Positions 7,360 through 13,210 of a stretch of DNA of 19,490 nt are shown one piece after another; the first letter of the stretch is position 1, and the number at the start of each line of letters is the position of its first letter. A program made the translations under genes and the position numbers. The notes below the pieces were generated by a model, which made no database searches, was not told the DNA's origin, and saw only the letters and a program-made list of their open reading frames with translations. Source of the DNA: an uncultured Collinsella sp. (GTDB taxonomy: Bacteria > Actinomycetota > Coriobacteriia > Coriobacteriales > Coriobacteriaceae); the NCBI GenBank assembly GCA_900550355.1, contig URRT01000016.1:1-19490 (forward strand), read 5' to 3'.

Positions 7360-8274
7360 CTAGTGATACAAACCCGGCTGGTAGTGATACTCATTGCTCA
7401 CGTGCGGGCACAGCTGCCAAAAGGCGACGGCGCTCGCCGCGGCCACGTTAAGCGAATCGACCCCGTGCGCCATCGGAATGCGCACCGCGTGGTCACAGCC
7501 GGCAATGGTCTTGGCGCCCAAGCCGGCACCCTCGGTACCCATAAAGATTGCCAAGCGGTCAATCTCCTGCAGCACGGGATCGTCCAGCGATACGGAATCG
7601 TCCGTCAACGCCATAGCGGCACACGAAAAACCGGCATCGTGCAACGCGCTCAGGCCATCATGCGGCCACACACGAGCCTCGCTGCCAATGCGCGTCCACG
7701 GCACCTGAAACACGGTGCCCATGCTCACGCGGGCCGAGCGACGGTACAGCGGGTCGCAGCACGTCGGGCTGACCAAAATACCGTCAACGTTCAATGCGGC
7801 AGCCGAGCGGAAAATCGCGCCAACATTGGTGTGATCGACAATACCCTCAAGCACGCACACGCGCACCGGACGATCCCCCGCCGCCTCGACGACGCCGCCC
7901 AAGAACTCATCAACCGGAATCTGACGCGGGCGACGGAACGCCGCCAGCGCGCCGCGCGTCACGTTAAAGCCCGTCAACTGCTCCATGAGCTCCATGGAGG
8001 CCACGAACACGGGAACCGGACCCGCTCCCTCGCGCACGACAAGCTGGTCAAACAGCGGCATCATCTGGTCGAGCCAGCGCTCGCCCAGAAGAAAGCTCAC
8101 CGGCTCATATCCGGCGCGCACGGCACGCTCGATGACCTTGGCGCTCTCCGCAATAAAGATGCCCTTTTGCGGCTCCAGCACGCAGCGAAGCTCACGCTCG
8201 GTCAGTCGCACGTAGGCATCGAGCCGCTCGTCCTCGAGCGAATCAATTCGCAGAACCTCAACGGCATCAGTCAT
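7360..8274 (-). CDS. SpoU/TrmH-type RNA 2'-O-methyltransferase
   Basis: This SPOUT-class methyltransferase (304 residues from the chosen start) probably methylates a ribose 2'-OH in rRNA or tRNA with SAM. An N-terminal substrate-binding-like region (about 10-110, with GIFIAESAKVIERAVRAGYE) precedes the knotted SpoU domain. The three SpoU motifs are visible: motif 1 DHTNVGAIFRSA (NVGAIFR at 150-156), motif 2 IFMGTEGAGL (243-252) and motif 3 RIPMAHGVDSLNVAAASAVA (from 265). The target cannot be specified; TrmH/RlmB-like enzymes are the nearest named relatives. The start is uncertain. The ATG at 8274 gives a family-like N-terminus (MTDAVEVLRI). An ATG at 8307 adds 11 residues but overlaps a putative -10, and neither has a good Shine-Dalgarno. 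Confidence 0.88.
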   Translation of the reverse strand: MTDAVEVLRIDSLEDERLDAYVRLTERELRCVLEPQKGIFIAESAKVIERAVRAGYEPVSFLLGERWLDQMMPLFDQLVVREGAGPVPVFVASMELMEQLTGFNVTRGALAAFRRPRQIPVDEFLGGVVEAAGDRPVRVCVLEGIVDHTNVGAIFRSAAALNVDGILVSPTCCDPLYRRSARVSMGTVFQVPWTRIGSEARVWPHDGLSALHDAGFSCAAMALTDDSVSLDDPVLQEIDRLAIFMGTEGAGLGAKTIAGCDHAVRIPMAHGVDSLNVAAASAVAFWQLCPHVSNEYHYQPGLYH

Positions 8275-8306
8275 AGCAGCCAGCCCGCACCCTTCTTTAC
8301 AGCACA

Positions 8307-8312
8307 TCTATA
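8307..8312 (-). promoter_or_regulatory. Possible -10 of the RNA methyltransferase gene
   Basis: TGG-TATAGA on the minus strand forms an extended -10-like element, with no convincing -35. If real, transcription starts near 8300 and the ATG at 8274 is the first usable start. Confidence 0.3.
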
Positions 8313-8320
8313 CCAAACGA

Positions 8321-8339
8321 GGCGACGCTAAGCGCCGCC
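8321..8339 (-). terminator. Short GC hairpin after folA (weak terminator candidate)
   Basis: On the minus strand GGCGGCGC-TTA-GCGTCGCC pairs over eight positions with one G-T and is followed by TCGTTTGG. The T-tract is poor, so it may terminate thyA-folA transcription inefficiently or act only as a structural boundary. Confidence 0.4.
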
Positions 8340-8383
8340 CCATGCATTCAATCAACCCGATGATACCGTTCACGCCAGACGAT

Positions 8384-8902
8384 TTACGCCTCGATGCGAC
8401 GATACGTCACGAACTCATAATCGACGCCCTCGTCACCCTCACCGGCGGCAATCGTCGCGACCCCGCTACGCTGCGCAATCTCCCACGCGGGATCGGCGTC
8501 CAAGTCGGGAAAGTACGTGTCCACGGGATGGACGCAGTGGTTATGAGTGACCTCGGCCTCCACGCAGTACGGCAAAAACTGCCGATAGACATCGCCGCCA
8601 CCGATCACCCAGGCAACGAGCTCATCGGCAACCGCAGAGAGCGCTTCGTCAACGCTATGCACCACGTCGACGCCCTCGTGGGTAAAGCCCATATCGCGCG
8701 TAAGCACGATATTGCGGCGGTTCTTGAGAGGACGCCCGCCGGGAAAACTCAGCAGCGTCTTGCGTCCCATGATAACCGGGCAGCCCTTGGTGCAGGCCAC
8801 AAAATGGCGCATATCGGCGCGATTGGACACCACCATGTCGCCCTCGCACCCAATGCCCCAATCGTCACACACGGCGACGATAGCAGATAGCTTACACGTC
8901 AT
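8384..8902 (-). CDS. folA: Dihydrofolate reductase
   Basis: The 172-residue enzyme reduces dihydrofolate to tetrahydrofolate with NADPH, regenerating the cofactor spent by thymidylate synthase. Visible features are the N-terminal strand LSAIVAVCDDWGIGCEGDM, the active-site acid Asp30 in SNRADMRHF, the cofactor segment VIMGRKTLLSFPGGRPL (from 43), NIVLTRD, and WVIGGGDVYRQFLP (98-111). The classical GxLPW after the first strand is replaced by GDMVVSN, a divergence from the usual Met20-loop sequence. The ATG at 8902 is preferred over GTGs at 8908 and 8911 because AGGTGG lies five bases upstream. That Shine-Dalgarno begins at the thyA stop codon, so the two genes are likely co-transcribed and translationally coupled. 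Confidence 0.94.
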   Translation of the reverse strand: MTCKLSAIVAVCDDWGIGCEGDMVVSNRADMRHFVACTKGCPVIMGRKTLLSFPGGRPLKNRRNIVLTRDMGFTHEGVDVVHSVDEALSAVADELVAWVIGGGDVYRQFLPYCVEAEVTHNHCVHPVDTYFPDLDADPAWEIAQRSGVATIAAGEGDEGVDYEFVTYRRIEA

Positions 8903-8911
8903 GAGCACCAC

Positions 8912-9760
8912 CTACACCGCAATGGGAATGTTCTTGACCTGCGGGCCGTGCTCATAGCCCTCGACGATCAGGTCATCGGTCGTAAACGCATAGAAGTCAT
9001 GCACATCGGGGTTGAGCGTTACCTTGGGTGCCGCAAACTGCGGACGCTCGATAAGCTCGCGGACGATATCGACATGACGATCATAGATATGGGCGTCGGC
9101 GATCACGTGCAGCAGCTCACCGGGAATCATATCGACCGACTGCGCGACCATCATCAGCAAAATGGCGTACTGGCACACGTTCCAGTTGTTCGCGGCCAAA
9201 ATGTCCTGGCTGCGCTGGTTGAGAATCATGTTGAGCGTCGGCTTGTCGTCCTGAGGACGCTGCGTCACGTTATAGGTCACGCTATAGGCGCATGGATAAA
9301 GGTGCATCTCGGACAGATCGCTAAACACGTACGTATTGGTCATAATGCGGCGACTATACGGCGTGTGCTTAAGGTCGTACAGTACACGGTCAATCTGGTC
9401 GAAGTCGCCCTCGGCGTAATGGCTCTTCTGACCAATCTGATAGCCGTAGGCTTTACCGATGGAACCGGTCTCATCGGCCCACTCATCCCAGATATGGCTG
9501 TTGAGGTCATGCACGTTATTGGACTTCTTTTGATAGATCCACAGAATCTCGTCCATGGCAGACTTAAGCGCCGTACGACGCAGGGTGAGCGCGGGGAACT
9601 CCTCGCGCAGATCATAGCGCGCCGTGACACCAAAGTTTTTAATGGTATAGGCAGGGGTGCCGTCCTCCCACACCGGGCGGACCTTTTGGCCCTCGGTGGT
9701 GGTGCCATGGTCCAAGATATCGCGGCACATGGTTACAAACTGTTGATCAGCTTTGCTCAT
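8912..9760 (-). CDS. thyA: Thymidylate synthase (ThyA type)
   Basis: The 282-residue enzyme methylates dUMP to dTMP using methylene-tetrahydrofolate and yields dihydrofolate, which the product of the next gene recycles. The nucleophile is Cys147 in MHLYPCAYS. NQRSQDILAA (171-180) is the phosphate-binding RSxD region, NNWNVCQYA supplies the uracil-contacting Asn, and DAHIYDRH (202-209) holds the His/Tyr pair. YPCAYS instead of PPCH resembles clostridial ThyA proteins rather than E. coli. I set the start at ATG 9760, where AGGAGGG lies three bases upstream. The open frame continues to 10330, but that stretch overlaps the divergent gene and has no synthase character. thyA and folA form an operon. 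Confidence 0.96.
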   Translation of the reverse strand: MSKADQQFVTMCRDILDHGTTTEGQKVRPVWEDGTPAYTIKNFGVTARYDLREEFPALTLRRTALKSAMDEILWIYQKKSNNVHDLNSHIWDEWADETGSIGKAYGYQIGQKSHYAEGDFDQIDRVLYDLKHTPYSRRIMTNTYVFSDLSEMHLYPCAYSVTYNVTQRPQDDKPTLNMILNQRSQDILAANNWNVCQYAILLMMVAQSVDMIPGELLHVIADAHIYDRHVDIVRELIERPQFAAPKVTLNPDVHDFYAFTTDDLIVEGYEHGPQVKNIPIAV

Positions 9761-9794
9761 TGACCCTCCTGTCAGTCGCCTACAAGCGAGATTC

Positions 9795-9800
9795 ATTGTA
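9795..9800 (-). promoter_or_regulatory. Putative thyA-folA promoter (-10)
   Basis: TACAAT on the minus strand is a near-consensus -10, 34 bp ahead of the thyA start. The GC-rich sequence upstream has no good -35. The two palindromes near 9850 and 9906 lie upstream of this promoter and could influence it. Confidence 0.45.
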
Positions 9801-9846
9801 GCCCAGGCGCACGCGGCCCCACAGCCCAAACATAAGCCCTCATTTT

Positions 9847-9860
9847 CTGACATATGCCAG
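9847..9860. promoter_or_regulatory. Operator-like palindrome, copy 1
   Basis: CTGACATATGCCAG is a 14-bp near-palindrome with one mismatched pair. It lies just upstream of the putative -35 of the DUF134-NifX gene and matches copy 2 at 12 of 14 positions. Its centre is 53 bp from that of copy 2. Confidence 0.6.
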
Positions 9861-9867
9861 AAATTCA

Positions 9868-9895
9868 TTGCGCAAATCTGCACGTTCGCTATTCT
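9868..9895 (+). promoter_or_regulatory. Putative promoter of the DUF134-NifX fusion gene
   Basis: A weak -35 TTGCGC (9868-9873) and a -10 TATTCT (9890-9895) are 16 bp apart. The start point would be near 9902, inside palindrome copy 2. The hexamers match consensus only partly; position between the two palindromes supports the call. Confidence 0.4.
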
Positions 9896-9899
9896 ATTG

Positions 9900-9913
9900 T
9901 TGACATATGTCAG
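9900..9913. promoter_or_regulatory. Operator-like palindrome, copy 2
   Basis: TTGACATATGTCAG contains TGACATATGTCA, a perfect 12-bp palindrome. It covers the expected transcription start and ends just before the AAGGAG ribosome-binding site of the DUF134-NifX gene. This is a classic position for a repressor site. Confidence 0.62.
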
Positions 9914-9926
9914 ATAAGGAGTGCGC

Positions 9927-10691
9927 ATGGCAGGAAGACGCGAGAAACTGCGCCGCGTCGGGATCATCCCCGAATATCGCGGTTTTACCCCCGATGGCCT
10001 GGCGAGCGGCGATGCCATCGATATGACAGTCGACGAGCTCGAGGTGCTGCGCCTGTGCGACTTGGAAGGCCTTAACCAAGAGGCAGTCGCCCAGCACATG
10101 GGCATTGCCCGCGCCACGGTGACGGCAATCTGCAGCCGCGCGCATCGCAAGGTGGCCGATGCGCTGGTCAACGGACGGGCGCTCGTTATCGAGGGCGGCA
10201 ATATCGCATACTCCCCCATCACCACGACAACGGCCGCATGGCCAGCAAAGGAGGTCGACACCATGAGGGTGGCAACGACGTACGACAACGGCAACATCTT
10301 TATGCACTTTGGCCGCAGCGAGCAGTTCAAGATCTACGACATCCAGGATGGCAAGGTGCTCAACGAGCAGGTCGTAGGCACCGGCGGCACCGGCCACGGC
10401 GCCTTGGCGGGCCTGCTTGCCAAAGGTGGCGTTGACACGCTCATTTGCGGCGGTATCGGCGGCGGCGCTATCAACGCGCTTGCCCAAGCCGGCATCACGG
10501 TCTATGCGGGCGCCCAGGGCAGCTGCGATGCCTGCGTCGAGGCCCTCATTGCCGGCACGCTCGCGCAGACCGGCGAGGCCACCTGCGATTGCCATGGCCA
10601 CGACCACGAGCACATCCATGAGCACGGCGGATCCTGCGGTTGCCACGGCCATCACGAGAACGAGGGTCACGAGGGCTGCAGCTGCCACTAA
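9927..10691 (+). CDS. DUF134 DNA-binding domain fused to a NifX/NifB-type (dinitrogenase FeMo-cofactor biosynthesis family) domain with a Cys/His-rich tail
   Basis: The 254-residue frame joins two domains usually found as neighbouring or separate proteins. Residues 1-90 are a DUF134 (UPF0251) helix-turn-helix: AGRREKLRRVGIIPEYRGF, TVDELEVLRLCDLEGLNQEA and GIARATVTAICSRAHRKVAD. A linker (91-112) leads to a NifX/NifB-type domain at 113-219 (MRVATTYDNGNIFMHFGRSE, VGTGGTGHGALAGLLAKGGV, LICGGIGGGAINALAQAGI), a fold known to bind metal clusters. The tail (220-254) has six Cys and eleven His, with three CxCH motifs (CDCH, CGCH, CSCH). The start ATG has AAGGAG five bases upstream; a GTG at 9921 is an unlikely alternative. 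No nif genes are nearby, so a role in nitrogenase is not implied. I infer a metal- or cofactor-responsive regulator, perhaps autoregulated through the two palindromes. Confidence 0.87.
   Translation: MAGRREKLRRVGIIPEYRGFTPDGLASGDAIDMTVDELEVLRLCDLEGLNQEAVAQHMGIARATVTAICSRAHRKVADALVNGRALVIEGGNIAYSPITTTTAAWPAKEVDTMRVATTYDNGNIFMHFGRSEQFKIYDIQDGKVLNEQVVGTGGTGHGALAGLLAKGGVDTLICGGIGGGAINALAQAGITVYAGAQGSCDACVEALIAGTLAQTGEATCDCHGHDHEHIHEHGGSCGCHGHHENEGHEGCSCH
10247..10265 (+). promoter_or_regulatory. Internal consensus Shine-Dalgarno and ATG at the domain junction
   Basis: AAAGGAGGT (10247-10255), fully complementary to the 16S anti-Shine-Dalgarno, lies seven bases before an in-frame ATG (10263). That ATG is codon 113, the first residue of the NifX-like domain. 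Translation from it would yield a separate 142-residue metal-binding protein. This is stronger than the gene's own ribosome-binding site and unlikely to be chance. Confidence 0.68.
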
Positions 10692-10748
10692 CAGCAGGCA
10701 ATCGATGCCATCACGCGTCTGCTCACACAACATATAACGCACCAACGA

Positions 10749-10784
10749 CGAAGGCCGCCTGGAATACCATCCAGGCGGCCTTCG
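10749..10784. terminator. Strong hairpin between convergent genes
   Basis: CGAAGGCCGCCTGG and CCAGGCGGCCTTCG form a perfect 14-bp stem with an eight-base loop, between the NifX-fusion stop and the ffh stop. Neither side has a U-tract. It probably acts as a bidirectional terminator or RNA 3'-end barrier, as U-poor hairpins often do in high-GC Gram-positives. Confidence 0.72.
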
Positions 10785-10806
10785 CCATACACGACTCTAC
10801 CAGTCG

Positions 10807-12282
10807 TTACTTCTTATTGCGCATCTGCGCTTCCATCTGGCGCAGCAGATCCATATCGGACTTAGGACCGCCCGTCCCAAGTCCGCCCATGCCGCCCAGG
10901 CCCATGGCATCCAGACCGGGAATATTGGGCATGCGCATCTTTTTGCCCTTCTTACCCTTCTTGCCCTTCTTGCCGCCGGCCTGCGCCTGATTGGCCATCG
11001 AGCGCATGCGGCCCATCATCTTATTCATCTCGCCCCACTGCTTCATAAGGCTATTGACCTCAGTGGGGGTCACGCCGGCGCCCTTGGCGATGCGGGCGCG
11101 ACGCTGACCGTTGATGATGGAGGGACGAAGGCGCTCCTCCTTGGTCATCGACATGATGATGGCCTCGTTCTTGTCGAAGATGCCTTCGTCCAGGTTGCCA
11201 CCCATCTGGTTGAGCGCACGCTGGCCGCCGGGGAGCATGCCCAGGATGCCCTTCATGCCGCCCATCTTCTTGACGGCCTTCATCTGGTCGAGCATGTCGT
11301 TCATGGTAAAGCCCTCGCGCAGCATACGCTCGGCAGCCTCGAGCTGCTCGGCGTCGGCCGCCTCCTGGGCCTTCTCGATGATGCCGACAACATCGCCCAT
11401 GCCCAAGATTCGCTTGGCCATGCGGTCGGGGTAGAACGGCTCCAGCGAATCGGGTTTCTCGCCCATGCTGACGAACTTAATGGGCTTGCCGGTCACCTGG
11501 CGCACGGAAAGCGCACCGCCGCCACGAGCATCGCCGTCGAGCTTGGAGATGATCACGCCGTCAAAGTCGGTGCGCTCGGCAAACGTCGAGACAACGTTGA
11601 CGATGTCCTGGCCGGTCATAGCGTCGACGACCATCAGCACCTGGTCGGGCTTGACGGCCTTCTTGATGTCGACGGCCTCCTGCATCATCTGCTCATCGAT
11701 CTGAAGACGACCGGCGGTATCGACGATGACCACGTCGCGCAGGTGGTCGACGGACTCCTGGATGGCGCCCTTGGCGATGTCGACCGGGTGCGCGCCGTCA
11801 CCGCGGAAGACCGGCACGCCGATCTCGCCACCGAGCGTGGCCAGCTGGTCGGCAGCAGCGGGACGGTAGACGTCGCACGCGGCGAGCAACGGCGAGCGGC
11901 CCTGCTTCTTGAGCAGGTAGGCCAGCTTTACGGCAGCCGTGGTCTTACCGGAGCCCTGCAGACCCACAAGCATGATGACATTGGGGATGCGGTTACTAAA
12001 GACGAGCTTGCTCTCGGTTGAGCCAAGCATCTCGGTGAGCTCGTCGAGCACGATCTTGACGACGTTTTGCGCCGGCGACAGCGACTCCATGACCTCGGCG
12101 GTCATGCAGCGCTCCTTGGTCTTGGCGACGAACTCCTTGACGACCTTGAAGTTGACGTCGGCCTCGAGCAGCGCCATGCGAATGTCGCGCATGGCCGAGG
12201 TGATATCGGCCTCGGTCAGTTTGCCCTTGCCACGCAGGCGGTCAAATGTGTCGTTGAGGCGATCGCTCAGGGAATCAAACAC
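10807..12282 (-). CDS. ffh: Signal recognition particle protein Ffh (SRP54)
   Basis: The 491-residue GTPase binds 4.5S/6S RNA and signal sequences on ribosome-nascent chains and docks with FtsY. The N domain (1-95) is followed by the G domain: P-loop GLQGSGKTT (107-115), DVYRPAAADQL (137-147), DTAGR (188-192) and SKLDGDARGG (246-255). The last is a variant of the usual TKLDG. The methionine-rich M domain runs from about 300, with the RNA-binding block containing GQRRARIAKGAG (about 402-413). The C-terminus adds a lysine/glycine run GGKKGKKGKKGKK and a Gly/Met-rich stretch. The GTG start has AAGGAG six bases upstream, and that site abuts the ftsY stop. ffh is last in the cluster. Confidence 0.97.
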   Translation of the reverse strand: MFDSLSDRLNDTFDRLRGKGKLTEADITSAMRDIRMALLEADVNFKVVKEFVAKTKERCMTAEVMESLSPAQNVVKIVLDELTEMLGSTESKLVFSNRIPNVIMLVGLQGSGKTTAAVKLAYLLKKQGRSPLLAACDVYRPAAADQLATLGGEIGVPVFRGDGAHPVDIAKGAIQESVDHLRDVVIVDTAGRLQIDEQMMQEAVDIKKAVKPDQVLMVVDAMTGQDIVNVVSTFAERTDFDGVIISKLDGDARGGGALSVRQVTGKPIKFVSMGEKPDSLEPFYPDRMAKRILGMGDVVGIIEKAQEAADAEQLEAAERMLREGFTMNDMLDQMKAVKKMGGMKGILGMLPGGQRALNQMGGNLDEGIFDKNEAIIMSMTKEERLRPSIINGQRRARIAKGAGVTPTEVNSLMKQWGEMNKMMGRMRSMANQAQAGGKKGKKGKKGKKMRMPNIPGLDAMGLGGMGGLGTGGPKSDMDLLRQMEAQMRNKK

Positions 12283-12292
12283 TAGTCACTCC

Positions 12293-13210
12293 TTAATTGG
12301 ACTCGCCCACCAGGGCGCGGCAGAAATCTTTGGCATTGAACTCCTGCAGGTCATCGACCTGCTCGCCCACGCCCACGCGCAGGATCGGGAGCTTGAGCTT
12401 CTCGGCCACGGCCATGGCGATACCGCCCTTAGCCGTGCCGTCGAGCTTAGTCATGATAATACCGTCCAAGCCCAGTGCCTCGTTAAACTCGAGCGCCTGG
12501 TTCAGACCGTTCTGGCCGGTGGCGGCGTCGATCACAAGCACGACCGAAACCGGCATGGGGCCGGCGGCCATATTGGCGGCGCGCTTACGGGTCACATTGA
12601 CCACCTTGGCAAGCTCGCGCATGAGCTCGGGGCTCGTGTGCAGACGACCGGCAGTGTCGATAAGCACCAGGTCGCTGCCGCGCTTGTCGGCCTCGTCGAG
12701 CACGTCGTAGCACACGCTCGCCGGATCGGAGCCACGGTCGCGCTTAATGACGGGGACGCTAGCGCGCTGGCCCCACACATCGAGCTGCTCGATGGCGGCA
12801 GCGCGGAACGTATCGGCAGAACCGATCACGACGTTCTTGCCACGGGCGGCCATGGCGCTCGCGATCTTACCGACCGTCGTGGTCTTGCCGGCGCCGTTGA
12901 TGCCCACAAACAGCACGCAGCTCGGCGTATCGGCGAAAGGATCGCGCTCGATGGGCACAAAGTGCTGTTCGAGCTGCTCGGCTAGGGCACGACGGAGCTG
13001 CGGGGCGGTCTTGAGGTTCTTCTTGGCCGCGGCATCGCGCAGGTCATCGGAGACCTTGATAGCGACCTCGGCGCCCATGTCACCCATGACGAGGGTGTCC
13101 TCCAGGTCCTCCCAAAAATCCTCGTCGACCTCGCCGCCAAAGTAAAAGACCTCGTTGAGGGCCTCGCGGCTGCGCTCAAGTCCGCGCGAGAGAGCATCGA
13201 AGAATCCCAT
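12293..13210 (-). CDS. ftsY: SRP receptor FtsY
   Basis: The 305-residue membrane-associated GTPase receives SRP-ribosome complexes for insertion through SecYEG. It has only the NG core: P-loop GINGAGKTT (103-111), DTFRAAAIEQL (133-143), DTAGRLH (185-191), and TKLDGTAKGG near residue 256. The acidic A domain of E. coli FtsY is absent; the N-terminus MGFFDALSRGLERSREAL could form a short amphipathic helix for membrane contact. The ATG shares its A with the smc TAA stop (TAATG), so translation is probably coupled to smc, and ffh follows after 10 nt. Production of both SRP GTPases from one transcript is implied. Confidence 0.97.
   Translation of the reverse strand: MGFFDALSRGLERSREALNEVFYFGGEVDEDFWEDLEDTLVMGDMGAEVAIKVSDDLRDAAAKKNLKTAPQLRRALAEQLEQHFVPIERDPFADTPSCVLFVGINGAGKTTTVGKIASAMAARGKNVVIGSADTFRAAAIEQLDVWGQRASVPVIKRDRGSDPASVCYDVLDEADKRGSDLVLIDTAGRLHTSPELMRELAKVVNVTRKRAANMAAGPMPVSVVLVIDAATGQNGLNQALEFNEALGLDGIIMTKLDGTAKGGIAMAVAEKLKLPILRVGVGEQVDDLQEFNAKDFCRALVGESN

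Noticed and set aside
9311..9330. ThyA with PCA rather than PCH around the catalytic Cys as a sign of lost activity
   Set aside because: The same form is familiar from clostridial-type ThyA, and all other catalytic blocks are present.
9900..9905. TTGACA as a consensus -35 box
   Set aside because: The ATG is only 21 bases downstream of it, so the matching -10 would fall at the start codon; it is better read as part of the palindrome.
9912..9926. GTG at 9921 as the start of the DUF134-NifX gene
   Set aside because: The AAGGAG would touch the GTG directly, whereas it has normal spacing to the ATG at 9927.
9761..10330. A 190-codon N-terminal extension of the thyA frame
   Set aside because: It runs antisense through the DUF134-NifX gene, lacks thymidylate synthase character, and a strong AGGAGGG sits before the ATG at 9760.
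10949..10976. Short tandem DNA repeat near the ffh 3' end
   Set aside because: It simply encodes the lysine/glycine run in Ffh and is not a CRISPR or mobile repeat.
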